Below are positions 50,085 to 64,000 of a stretch of DNA of 64,000 nucleotides, piece by piece. Both the position numbers and the translations under genes were made by a program. Below the pieces are notes generated by a model that saw only the letters and a program-made list of their open reading frames with translations, made no database searches and was not told where the DNA came from. The DNA is taken from the NCBI GenBank assembly GCA_037178975.1, contig JASJZH010000002.1, positions 6,809,501 through 6,873,500 on the forward strand, in the 5' to 3' direction. Numbering within the stretch: the stretch's first letter is position 1; the number at the start of each line of letters is the position of its first letter. This DNA comes from Oscheius tipulae. Taxonomy: Eukaryota; Nematoda; Chromadorea; Rhabditida; Rhabditidae.

Positions 50085-50260
50085 AGCTGCCATTTTTGTG
50101 AACGTAAGCTAGGAAGCTGTTTTTAGGAATGATAGCCCGAATGATTCACTTCAATTCCTTTTTTTGATCGTCTCAATTGCTCATACAGAAAAATTTTGGC
50201 GACCAAAAGTGCAAATATTTTGGTTGTGACCTGTAGTCTACAAACTGAAAGAACGCGACT
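50085..50260 (+). repeat. Repeat D, arm 1 (inverted partner 53300-53462)
   Basis: The reverse complement matches 53328-53462 over about 130 bp (TTTGCACTTTTGGTCGCC, GGCTATC, ACGTTCACAAAAA). Weaker similarity reaches the splice acceptor of the OGT fragment. Confidence 0.65.
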
Positions 50261-50748
50261 ATTTCGTTTCTGCTGCTAAGACAGGTGTCACGGATAAAAA
50301 AGGTTCACGGGATTGGTTTGAGTCATGACCAATTGAGTCAGTACCAATTGAGAACATCCATGCCTTTTTTCGAAGTCGAACAATGAGATAGACTGGCGAC
50401 GATTGCATTGAGAGACCAGAATAGCCTTTGCAATTACCTCGGATCCGAGTTTTTATTTATTGATGCCTTAATAGACTTCTGACCACTCGATCAAGTGGCG
50501 CACATTGACAAGATGTTACAGTCTTGTGAGCATAAGGATCCCACTTCCCTAAGCTGTCACAGAAGGTTTCTGTTAGTCTGGTCAACTCACCCCCTTCTTC
50601 TTACATGAAGTCGTACGCAAATGAGTATCAATAGCTTTAACAACAGTTTGAACGTACTTTTCTCACCTTTTCTCACCACCATTTCTCACCTGTTGTTATT
50701 TACTATTTTCTTTTGTCACAATTTATTGTCTCCCGCCTCTTTTCGCTC

Positions 50749-50755
50749 TATATAA
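50749..50755 (+). promoter_or_regulatory. TATA box of the CLCC1-like gene
   Basis: TATATAA 44 bp before ATG 50793. A start site about 30 bp downstream would fall near 50779, after the first ATG (50775), so the second ATG at 50793 is preferred. Confidence 0.5.
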
Positions 50756-50792
50756 CTTCGCAAATGTTCCGAAGATGATGATTCTCTCATTT

Positions 50793-52355
50793 AAGATGAG
50801 AATACTGCTGATTGTTGCAGTTATTTTCCCACTATCTTGCCAACAAGAAGAAGATCGGGTCGATCCTAATGTTCCATCCTCAAAATCAATGTTGTCTGCA
50901 ACTGGAGTCAGTGAGACATGCCATGTCCCACATTATGCCGAGGATCCTTCTCTTCGACTCATTTTACGCCGAGTATTCCAAAGCATAAATGTTGATCCTT
51001 CACAGAAGGCCTTCTTCACTAGAACAGCCAAGTTTGTTTTATTATTTCTTTTTTCCAAATTGGGTACATTCCAGACTATCATTATCCTCGTACAGCATGG
51101 CCATCATTTCCGACTATTTGAACTCAGAAAGGGACGACATTTCAAAAAGGGAGCTGGTTCGCAGTGCATTACACAACATGATCGAAGTGGTAGACGCTGT
51201 TTTGTCTTTCTTCGTGTACCAATGTTTCCAGCTCCCCGAAGACAGTACGACTGTGTTGGACTCCGTTTTTACATTTCTCTGGCCATGGATTGTCATGGGC
51301 AACATGGTCATTCTTCCCTCAGCAGCATTTTTCGTCCTCCGAAGTCTGATGAGCACCCGTTCTTTTTGGCTACCTGTTCTTACAATTGTGATTCTGCTCT
51401 CGATGGTTAGGACATATAATCGGATGTATCAAGAATGATTTCCCACTTTCTTTTCTCAGACTTAGTTTAGGAAAAGTTAGCAGCTCGTCTTGCAGCTGCT
51501 ACAGAGATGAGAGGAGATGCCTGTGCTCCAGCAGGTCTAATAGAGCAAGGACTCAACTTGCTCACCAGTCTGGTTTCATTCAAACACAAATCTCCCTGTC
51601 TCAAATATGTCGAGGTATGCTTCAGTGTTTTATTCTTCAAATGTGCTTTCAGTCCCAAACGGTATCGATCGTTTCCGAAATTTCCCTATTAGACGTCTTT
51701 GCCGACGTTCTTTCAAACGGTCTCTTCGGCTGGCTGTCCTCTCTTGGTTCACATCTCAACAAATTTTACAAGGGTCTATGTGACGGAATACCCTTCCACA
51801 TGCTTCTCCTCGTTTTCGCATTAATGGTTAATTTCTTTTATAGAATTTCTAGAAGTATTTGGTAATACTTCGGCAGGCACCACGCTTCATTCAAATTTTT
51901 CAATAATTCAAGAAGAGTGACGCCTGAAGGACTGGAAAGAAGAACTGTGATGTGTTTTTATCTTATTTTTCTGTAGAGAAAAAGTCTTGTCAACGGGCTA
52001 ACATGTTTTACGGAAAAATAGCAGAAATGAGCAACAAAACCAGAAAAGCTTGTAAAATAATGAAAAATTGAATCCGCGCGAAAAAATTTGAATAAAGCGT
52101 GGTGCCTGCCGAAGTATTACCAAGTGTTTCAAAAAATAGTTAAGATCTTCCTGTTTGTCAGAATCAGGACTCCACTCTTCGTTATCGAACCTTTAAGTAT
52201 GTGGCCTTCTTTATCTACTAAAACTTCGTTTTCAGTAATACCCCTGTTAGCATATATATGGGCAGACCAAAACCCAAGACTGCCGGCCATAGTCCAAGGT
52301 TGGAATTTATTTAATTTTTCCTATACTTCTCTTCAGAGCACGTACCAGCGATTGA
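50793..52355 (+). CDS. CLCC1: CLCC1-like (MCLC) ER anion-channel family protein
   Basis: Homologue of the ER/nuclear-envelope chloride channel CLIC-like 1. Exons: 50793-51031, 51075 to 51405 or 51435, 51471-51614, 51653-51826, 52162-52196, 52236-52298 and 52337-52355. Phases fit with a total of about 334 aa. The signal peptide is MRILLIVAVIFPLSC. The luminal part includes DPSLRLILRRVFQSINVD. Transmembrane segments follow: FTFLWPWIVMGNMVILPSAA, SFWLPVLTIVILLS and, later, FHMLLLVFALM. KLAARLAAATEMRGDAC and FKHKSPCLKYVE match the conserved cytosolic/luminal loop of the family, including its Cys pair. The tail after the last helix is short (NQDSTLRYR to ARTSD). The end of exon 2 is odd: family alignment favours MYQE joined to KLAAR, but the DNA there is GAA-TGATTT with no GT donor; GTTAGG at 51406 is the only in-phase canonical donor and drops 10 residues. 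Confidence 0.83.
51859..52123. mobile_element. 265-bp MITE, family C, in a CLCC1 intron
   Basis: Inverted termini of about 35 bp, TTGGTAATACTTCGGCAGG on each strand, followed by CACCACGCTT. It lies wholly inside the intron 51827-52161. The interior has no coding capacity. Confidence 0.85.
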
Positions 52356-52818
52356 AGACAGGGGTGATGTAGATTACATAATGTAGAGTCTGATATAGAA
52401 AGCGCTCCATCCTTCGAATCCTCAGAGAATGAAAGAAGACGGAGTCACAGTAGAGGACGCGACGATGGTGATTTTTAGGATATATTCTACTCTTTCGCAT
52501 GGTTGACGATTTATGCAGCAAGTATTCTCATATGTGTTCAGATGTAAATATGAAGAAATCATGTCTTATAGCAATCGCGGACAGCTTAAATCAGGATCAT
52601 ACGGTTTATCAAAACGACATAGAATGAGAGGGAGTAAAAGTTTGTGTAAAGAAGGGGCCCACGAAAAGAGGGAAATGTACAGTGTTTATAAGCGCGCTTC
52701 AACTGTTTTTCTTCACCGAGACCAATTGGAATTCACCAATTGGAAGAGGTGCTCTATCGCACTGATAGAACGCCCTGAGGAAAAAGACAACATCAACCTA
52801 GGAAATTGATGAGAAGTT

Positions 52819-53297
52819 CTAAAAGTCGCACTGCGCACCCGAGACGATATGGTCGACCGGCTGGTTCTCTTCGTATCTCTCCCACATCTGAATTGTGAGC
52901 TTGAGGGAGGGAAAAAGTTAGATACCTTGTAGAGAAGAACCTCAATGTCGCTACAGTACTGCTTGACACTGAAGAAAGTCGAAGTTGTCCGCGCTTTCCA
53001 CACCTTTGCTCGGATGGATGACAGGCTAAAAGCATTTTTTGATTGGTAGAAAATCAGAACACACTAGTTCTTGTCTAGTCCTCAATTGACGGCAATGTTG
53101 ACGTATTCTTGTCGATCCGAGGCTACTAGCTCCGGTACTCCGAGGGCGATCAATTGGGAAGAGGTGACTCGGGAGGCCAAAGGCAGAGTGATCATCGGAG
53201 TTCCGGTCCACAGAATGTCCATTCCCGTCGTGTGACCATTGCACAAAGGAGTATCCAAGTAGACATCAGCCAGTTGTCCTCGTCTCACGTGTTCTTC
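52819..53297 (-). pseudogene. OGT: O-GlcNAc transferase (OGT) C-terminal fragment, broken
   Basis: Minus-strand pieces 53297 to about 53058, about 53030-52926 and 52887-52819 encode the last part of the OGT catalytic domain: [57 protein letters not shown], then RAKVWKARTTSTFFSVKQYC and MWERYEENQPVDHIV. OGT adds GlcNAc to Ser/Thr of nuclear and cytosolic proteins. Signs of decay: an in-frame TGA right after IAVN where the family has Leu, loss of the conserved Gly-Glu-Thr after the TMP-like motif, and no upstream exons. No TPR repeats or N-terminal catalytic half occur in the 840 bp before the next gene. Splice sites survive, so the copy came from genomic DNA and not from mRNA. The intact gene must lie elsewhere. 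Confidence 0.8.
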
Positions 53298-53327
53298 CTG
53301 CAAGTTTGTTACAGATCACAACAAAGT

Positions 53328-53462
53328 ATTTGCACTTTTGGTCGCCAAAATTTTTCTGGATGAACAATTGAGACGAACAGAAAAAGTAAATCATTCAGGC
53401 TATCTTTCCCATAAAAGTCAGCTTCTTAGCCTACGTTCACAAAAAATGGCAGCACTCTCCGC
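53328..53462 (-). repeat. Repeat D, arm 2
   Basis: Inverted partner of 50085-50220. It lies just upstream of the OGT fragment, in what would have been its intron. Confidence 0.6.
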
Positions 53463-53607
53463 AAAAAAAGATTTTTTGAAGCTCTAATCTAGGATAATAC
53501 TTGATAGAAAAGGCCACAAACATTGTCAAGTGTTATCCCAGATTAGAGTAAAAATGTGTCGCAGACAGACGCCTCTTGCAAATTGTAAAGGTAGGATAGG
53601 ATAAGCA

Positions 53608-53840
53608 CAGCGTGTTACGCGCATGCAAAAGGCGTCGGCACTTTTTCTCGCGCCAATTTCTTATTTCGAGGGCGGAAATTCAAAATTAGTTCTCCAGCCG
53701 CATTTTAAATAAATGTAAGGTATACGGTACCCTGTGCCAAAACCGGTTTAAACCATGTTTTCTGTAGGATACTGTACTTAAGAAAACGAGCGGCATTTGC
53801 GCCCGGTTTGAAAAAGTGGCGACACGCATAACACGCCGTG
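53608..53840. mobile_element. MITE family B, copy 2
   Basis: Same element and same internal orientation as 49784-50030, with a shorter middle (the GTAGGTTTAATCCATAGA part is missing). Ends AGCGTGTTACGCGC and CATAACACGCCGTG. Confidence 0.85.
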
Positions 53841-54176
53841 AAACGTTTAAATCCCTGCGCATTGCAGGTCCTAAGACGACTTCAATTCTGGTCCCGAAGC
53901 GTATTTGGGCGGAAGAATTTGTATCTTTAATAAACGAAATTATGGGTCTGTTCTTTTTTTTTGCGCTCACTTATTGTTTTTTCCACTAGTAAATTTTATT
54001 TCTGTCACATTGTAGTCTTCAAACAGTATCAATATCGTTTTGCGTGAAAACAAAGCTATAATTAGTGGAAAATTCGCTAAGAACAATGCTATTTTGAAAG
54101 ATTTCTGTTTCTTACTGTAACTGGATCAAAATTTTCCATTTTTAGGTCGTCGAAAGTGTGTGCGACTCGAACGAAG

Positions 54177-57354
<3,178 letters not shown>

Positions 57355-57969
57355 TTTCATCTCAGATTCATATTTTAACTTGAACAAAATTAACGGAATT
57401 GTATCTCTCTCTCTCTCTCTTCATTGTAACAATGTGTGTCCCCTATTTTAACTCTGTCTCTGTCTGTTTAAGAATAAACTAACTTTTTCTGTGAGAGTTT
57501 TGGTTATATAGGCCTGTTGCAAGCAGTTAGCTATTCTTCTTTTTCCGATGAAGTGTGCAACATTTGTACATTGCGATTGCGATTCATGTGGAAAGTTTGA
57601 CGGTACAGCGGTTGGTAGACATGCGCCTTGGACCCGGAAATGCTGCGCCGGGCCGATTTTCAGCGCGCTGAATTTAGGCCGGACCAGGTCGATACCATTC
57701 CCTTCGTAAAGGAGCTTTCTCTTGCTTATACGTACATTCCTTGTTTTTTTTTCCGTAGCCATATTTTAAACAACAAGCGAACCCTAAACAATGATTTCGT
57801 AGCGGCAAAAGAGTAAACAAGCTTGATGCGAACCTCTGTTTTGGATTTCGTTGTTTAACTTCGAAAATCTTGCTTTGATTGTCCAAAAGTGGTTGTTCTA
57901 AATGACTAGTCTAATTATGATGCTTTTCCCTCTGTCTTTCAGTATTCAGCTTATAAATTGAGTTTTCGG
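57355..57969. other. Intergenic region before ENY2
   Basis: Holds a (CT)n run at about 57406-57420, AATAAA near 57472 for the upstream gene, and CTTTCAG at 57936-57942, 27 nt before the ENY2 ATG. No gene seen. Confidence 0.5.
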
Positions 57970-58345
57970 ATGTCCGACGAACTATTTGACGGCCTTGCCG
58001 ACCGATTCATGAAGAGCGGGGAACGCGACAGAATACAGGTACATTTTCTCACCACTTTCTTTGTAGTTAAGATTTTCAGAACGTTCTACTAGCGAGACTG
58101 GAAAGCGACGGCTGGGTCGAGCGCATCAGAAGACTGGCCAGGCAGGAAATATCGAATCAGGTGCTCTTTCTCGCCCATTTTTTTTTGTTACAAAAAAATT
58201 TCAGGGCATTGAGCAGGCGACGGAAGAGGGTCTCATCGAAAAATTGACCCTGCCAGGCCGAAAAAGTGTCCCGGACGCTGCAAAACACGAAATCTACGAA
58301 CTCATAAACGACTGGTTCCGTCGGGAGACCAACATCGATCTGTGA
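57970..58345 (+). CDS. ENY2: ENY2 (SAGA DUB module / TREX-2 subunit)
   Basis: Exons 57970-58038, 58080-58160 and 58205-58345 give exactly 96 aa, near the usual 101. Small helical adaptor shared by the SAGA deubiquitinase module and the nuclear-pore TREX-2 export complex. Matches in order: RFMKSGERDRIQ (family ETGERERLKE), LLARLESDGWVERIRRLARQ (ECGWKDQLKAHCKE), GIEQATEEGLIEKLTLPGRK (the LEHVTVDDLVAEITPKGR block), SVPDAAKHEIYELI (LVPDSVKKELLQRI). The start is the only suitable ATG; an AG acceptor lies 27 nt upstream. The next gene starts 120 bp after the stop on the same strand. Confidence 0.9.
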
Positions 58346-58465
58346 TTGTCATATTTTGTCTACTAACCATGAAGTTTACACCACTTTTTAATGTTCTTTT
58401 TTCTACAATAATCGTGTTTTCACACTACTTTACCGTAGTTTTTGGACTTTTTTAACCGAATTTAG
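58346..58465 (+). promoter_or_regulatory. Candidate intercistronic region of an ENY2/NC2-alpha operon
   Basis: 120 bp, T-rich, ending AATTTAG directly before the ATG of the next gene. Spacing and the terminal AG suit polycistronic transcription resolved by trans-splicing. No clear promoter is visible. Confidence 0.45.
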
Positions 58466-59770
58466 ATGAGCGACTCGCCGCTGAAACAAGCCCCGTCGTC
58501 GGAGGAGACAGTGACCCCGCCGGACAGCCAGCATCCACAGGATCTGCTCTCGGCCCTGATTGCCATGGACTGTGCTACTGAACGGGGATCCAATAATTTG
58601 CTGTCAGCTCTACTGAACATGGATCAAGAAAGCAAGTTTTTTTCCAATTTCAGATCGTTTTCCCGATTTGAGTGCTTAAAAATTTGCGATGATTTCCTTA
58701 CAGGGAAGGGTAACTGATTATGAGTCAACTATTCGATAGGATACTCAAAAGCACACATCTTGAGTAGCAAATAGCTAGAGATACATCTCTTTTACACGGG
58801 TAGAAAACAGTCCGAGATAACGTGATTATAATAACTCCCACGCTGTGCTGGATAGTCACGATTCTTCCTGGTACGCATCAATCTAATAATATGTTGTGAA
58901 ATGTACAGTAAGTAAGTGTCATTTTACTGTCGATAATTACAAGAGCTTGCTGTACACTGTAGGAAATCTCACTAGCTACGGGTATTAAACCATAGTCAAG
59001 AGTCGAGAGCCCAGGCTTCATCGCCAAGCGTCACAGTTCAGCCCAGACTAGCTGTTAGTTACTCCAAAAGAAAGATCTGTCAATTAGACACAATAAAATA
59101 GCTACTTTTCAGGGTATTTTATTACAGATTGTCACGCTAGCGATTCTTGTCTGGCCAAAGTTTTACTTTTTTACCTAGTTTCAGTGTTATTCTGTGGGAA
59201 AATATTTTACTAGTAATAGCTTACCCCCGCGAGCCCACGAAAAAAGTGTCAAAGTACCTGATAATCTTACCATTTCCAGACCTCGCCACCTCGTCTCTTC
59301 TCAACGCCGCCATTGGATACAAGCCGAAACTGAAGCGAAAAATTGTCGCCGCAGCACACTACCCTCAAGTCAGTATTTTCTTTCACCTCTGAAATAAGAT
59401 TTACAACTTCAGACCGCCATCAAACGCGTCATTCAGTCGGACAAGCGAATTGGCAGGATGAAGCACGAGGTCCCCTCGTCAATCGGCATGGCCATGGAAC
59501 ATTTCGCCGCTGATTTCATCCGCGCCTGTGCTGACGAAGCCCAGAGAATCAACTGCTCCACTATCAAGCCTTCTCACATGTAATTTTGTTCTTGTCGTTG
59601 GAAAGAAATCTTCAAAATTTAGGATAAGCGTGATTCAAATGAAGCCGCAATTTAATTTTCTCGAAAATGTTTTTGGAGGGCTCGCTGCTCCGCCCAAGAA
59701 ACGTCAGCCAACCGATAAACCGATCCTTGAGGGAGAAGTGATCGTTAAAAAAGAAGAAGAATCCGATTAA
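58466..59770 (+). CDS. DRAP1: NC2-alpha/DRAP1-like histone-fold transcription regulator, 189 aa
   Basis: Exons 58466-58631, 59280-59368, 59413-59579 and 59623-59770; phases fit. NC2-alpha pairs with NC2-beta (DR1) on promoter-bound TBP. The histone fold is at about residues 80-165: HYPQTAIKRVIQSDKRIGRM, VPSSIGMAMEHFAADFIRAC, CSTIKPSHMISVIQ, KPQFNFLENVF; the last matches the QFDFLKDLV ending of human DRAP1. A basic PPKKRQP and an acidic EEESD tail follow. The N-terminal extension of about 75 residues (with the repeated LLSALIAMD and LLSALLNMD) is longer than in human DRAP1. The first intron uses GCAAGT, a GC-AG donor; it is the only choice that keeps phase. NF-YC-, CHRAC- or POLE4-like proteins are less likely alternatives. 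Confidence 0.8.
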
Positions 59771-59856
59771 TATAGAAATTTTGCTTGTATCGTCCCCTTG
59801 GGACTAAAGTTCTAATAAACCTGTTCACTTCTTGCCTTTTTAATCCTTCCCAGATC

Positions 59857-59935
59857 TTTTTCTTCTCAAAATAACTTTTTGGAAAATTTTGCCACTCGAA
59901 CCGGGTCGTGTGATTCGAAATATATAGCGCCTCTT
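59857..59935 (-). repeat. SINE-like repeat, copy 3
   Basis: The reverse strand reads GTATTGCTAAGAGGCGC, then CACACGACCCGGTTCGAGTGG (B-box-like) and TTTTGAGAAGAAAAAGA. It sits between the convergent ends of the NC2-alpha and ELP5 genes. Confidence 0.6.
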
Positions 59936-60258
59936 AGCAATACACCACTTTCGCGCTAAAACTGAAATGTCAGGATCCGCGACAGTTAGACAGCTATGTG
60001 ATCACAACCATTATTTTTTGATTGTTTGAAGCCTGGTAACCCCTAAATATTATTGCATATTCATTCAGCTCAGGAAATTTAAAAAAAATGTTATTTTACA
60101 GGAAACTAAACCCGGCCGATATCGAACCCTTAGTCCCTCACATCCAAACACTCAAAGTCTACACTAGGTCACAGGCAGACGGCTGTAGGCAGAAAGACAA
60201 AAGACGCGCGGTTAGTTCAAAAGTTACGTGAAAATCAGGTAGATATATGTATTTGTCT

Positions 60259-61423
60259 CTATAAGTTTAAGTCGTCATCCGGATCACTGTCGTCGAGATC
60301 GTCAGCCTCGTCCGGCTCGTAGATTATCTGGCCCCCGACGCGTACTTTCTTCTCCGATCTGCGCAGATTTACCAGATCTAGAAGATTCGAAAAGTTTAAT
60401 AGAAAATGAAGAAAACCTTCAGCGTTGGTAGTGGACATATAGGGAAGCTCGAGCTGTTCCTTAGCGGCACGTTCGGACTCCTTCAGCAGGAGACCCATGT
60501 TGAAGGGGGCGCTAGGAGCTGGCTCTTCTTTCTTCTCAACGATTTCGGCCAGTGTCTCCTCGTATTTTCGGCTCTTTAACCGGAGGTCGGGCTGAAGTTG
60601 CAGGGATTCACTCTGAAAATGAGAGGTTTAGGCAGTTGACAGAGTGTGTTAGACAGACAAGAGTGTTGGAAATGGATTTGCCAACTTACGATACTTTGGT
60701 GCCCCTACCTATCAAAAGTTTCAAATACTGATCAGAAACTTTACGTTTTTTCATACAGGGCTCGACAGACAGTAAAACTAATCATTATAGGTGCTTCGAG
60801 CCTGGAAACAGTCAAAGAATGATAGAGAATCTTACTACAGCAGTTATTTTCCCGTTTTTCTTGTACAAGACGCCCTCGGCAACAATTTCCTGCTTTCCTC
60901 TGAGCTGGACGAGGTAGTATTGGTCCGCAACGGAAAGAAGACGATTCCATTCGGCTAGAGACACCGTTTTTTCGTGACAATGAGTAATAACTAGGCGAGA
61001 TTCTTGAAAAGTGCTTTGTTAGGCGGAAACTACCAAAAAAACAAACGTTTAAGCCTGTGGACAAGTTTACAGACTTCATCTGTTCCCAGGAGCTCAACCA
61101 GCAGGTCCAGCGAGTCCACAAGGCACGCCGACGTGTTTTTTGCAGAAAAATTGGTAAGAATCGAGTCGATTGTTGAGCTGCTGGTGAATTCGACGAACTG
61201 CGTGCTAGAATGCCATTTTTCACTGTCAAAATCAGAAACTTCCTTACTTTTCATTAAGTTTTTGGGCGAATCTTTGAAGGATCTGTCTTTTTCGGCCGAC
61301 TGGAGCTATTATCACGAGGGAAGAGTCGATTTTCGAGAGGGAGAATAGCAGAACTTCGGGATTGACCTGGCCAACAGCTCTGAAAAACAGAGCTCCTTCG
61401 AAATTACAGGCTTCCAGGGACAT
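60259..61423 (-). CDS. ELP5: ELP5, Elongator complex subunit 5
   Basis: Elp5 is part of the Elp456 subcomplex of Elongator, needed for wobble-uridine modification of tRNA. The start is at 61423, 5 nt after CTTTCAG. Main pieces: MSLEACNFEGALFFRAVGQV, LLFSLSKIDSSLVIIAPVGR, CLVDSLDLLVELLGTDEV, HCHEKTVSLAEWNRLL and, at the C-terminus, APFNMGLLLKESERAAKEQL, then GGQIIYEPDEADDLDDSDPD ending DDDLNL. That C-terminus is diagnostic: the family ends with a YEPD...DDLD.EDPDDDLD tail after an FNL.L...E...K..L.LPY block. The middle is RecA-like with the usual missing Walker motifs. One junction is unresolved: the exon ending GKITAV near 60843 and the next piece (APIMISFTVCRALYEK, about 60755-60802) do not share phase with the visible splice sites. 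This may be an annotation limit or a sequence error. Confidence 0.85.
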
Positions 61424-61995
61424 TGTACCTGAAAGTTGTTAATCTTTTATGGTCATTCTGGCTCTCCCTCGTCAGAAACACGCCAAGACTGAGAGAAAAT
61501 GGAGAAAAAAGCTGTAAAAAGAAGCATTTTGTCGGGTTTTGGGATAATTATATGCACCATTGCTTAATCCCTTACCGTCATACAATCAGAGTTCACTGAA
61601 CTGATGCCAAAAGTGATAAAAAGCAGAAAAAATAGCTTGAAAATGACTGGAAGCAACCGCAGAAACAGAAAATGAATTCTGAGATAGAATTTCTCTTACT
61701 GTAACGGAAGACTACGAAATATTTTCCGCGATACGCGATGCTGCGTACCTTTTTGAATTTATTTTAGTGCGGAGGCAAAGTAATTCTTTCTAAAAGACAA
61801 GCCCATTTCTCAGCTATTCTACGGTTTTACTTCCCCAAAACTTCAGTAAAAACTCGTCTAGAAACGAAGAACACATACCTTGCTTTTACCAACACAATTT
61901 ATCACAAAATTACAGTAAAAAATGAGATGAGACCAAGGGGAATTATTCACAGGACACAATAGTTACTCAAAAAGATTTGGGGAAAAGAAAAAGAT
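61424..61995. other. Intergenic region between CHD4 3' end and ELP5 start
   Basis: 572 bp, AT-rich. It should hold the CHD4 terminator and ELP5 promoter elements; I see no open frame or repeat that can be supported. Confidence 0.5.

Positions 61996-64000
<2,005 letters not shown>

Overview
The window is animal (metazoan) nuclear DNA with intron-rich, densely packed genes on both strands. Many introns are 35-50 bp, and acceptors are mostly of the TTTTCAG type. At least eight genes have a splice-acceptor-like AG within about 0-31 nt of their ATG, and ENY2 and an NC2-alpha-like gene sit 120 bp apart on one strand. Spliced-leader trans-splicing and one operon would explain this. Together with a CLR-1-type receptor phosphatase and a divergent globin it suggests a nematode or another small-genome ecdysozoan. 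Species cannot be named from the sequence.

Layout. 1-3663 (-): SF3A1, 3' end outside the window. 4969-21378 (+): complete 24-exon POLR1A; every junction phase fits and the product is 1730 aa. Its introns hold a two-exon histidine-phosphatase gene (12845-14242, -), a 1.25 kb inverted-repeat element with a FLYWCH-like fragment (about 18718-19962) and a tRNA-like SINE. 21661-22014 (-): possible 37-aa gene. 22.2-26.8 kb: repeats only. 26855-30107 (-): globin. 30425-34968 (-): PPP4R4-like HEAT protein. 37014-43358 (-): receptor tyrosine phosphatase. 43.4-47.3 kb: gene-poor. 47297-49623 (+): unidentified multi-exon gene with a minus-strand gene end (47976-48343) in one intron. 50793-52355 (+): CLCC1-like channel. 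52819-53297 (-): broken OGT fragment. 54177-57354 (+): intact 411-aa protein made only of the C-terminal domains of a Mi-2/CHD4 remodeller. 57970-58345 and 58466-59770 (+): ENY2 and NC2-alpha-like. 60259-61423 (-): ELP5. 61996-64000 (-): C-terminal part of the full Mi-2/CHD4 gene, running off the window.

The set is rich in nuclear housekeeping: Pol I, spliceosome U2 snRNP, SAGA/TREX-2, TBP regulator, Elongator and NuRD. The most unusual items are the stand-alone CHD C-terminal gene lying 4.6 kb from the full gene in opposite orientation, the OGT pseudogene beside it, and several short inverted-repeat elements, of which one family has two copies flanking CLCC1 and the OGT fragment.
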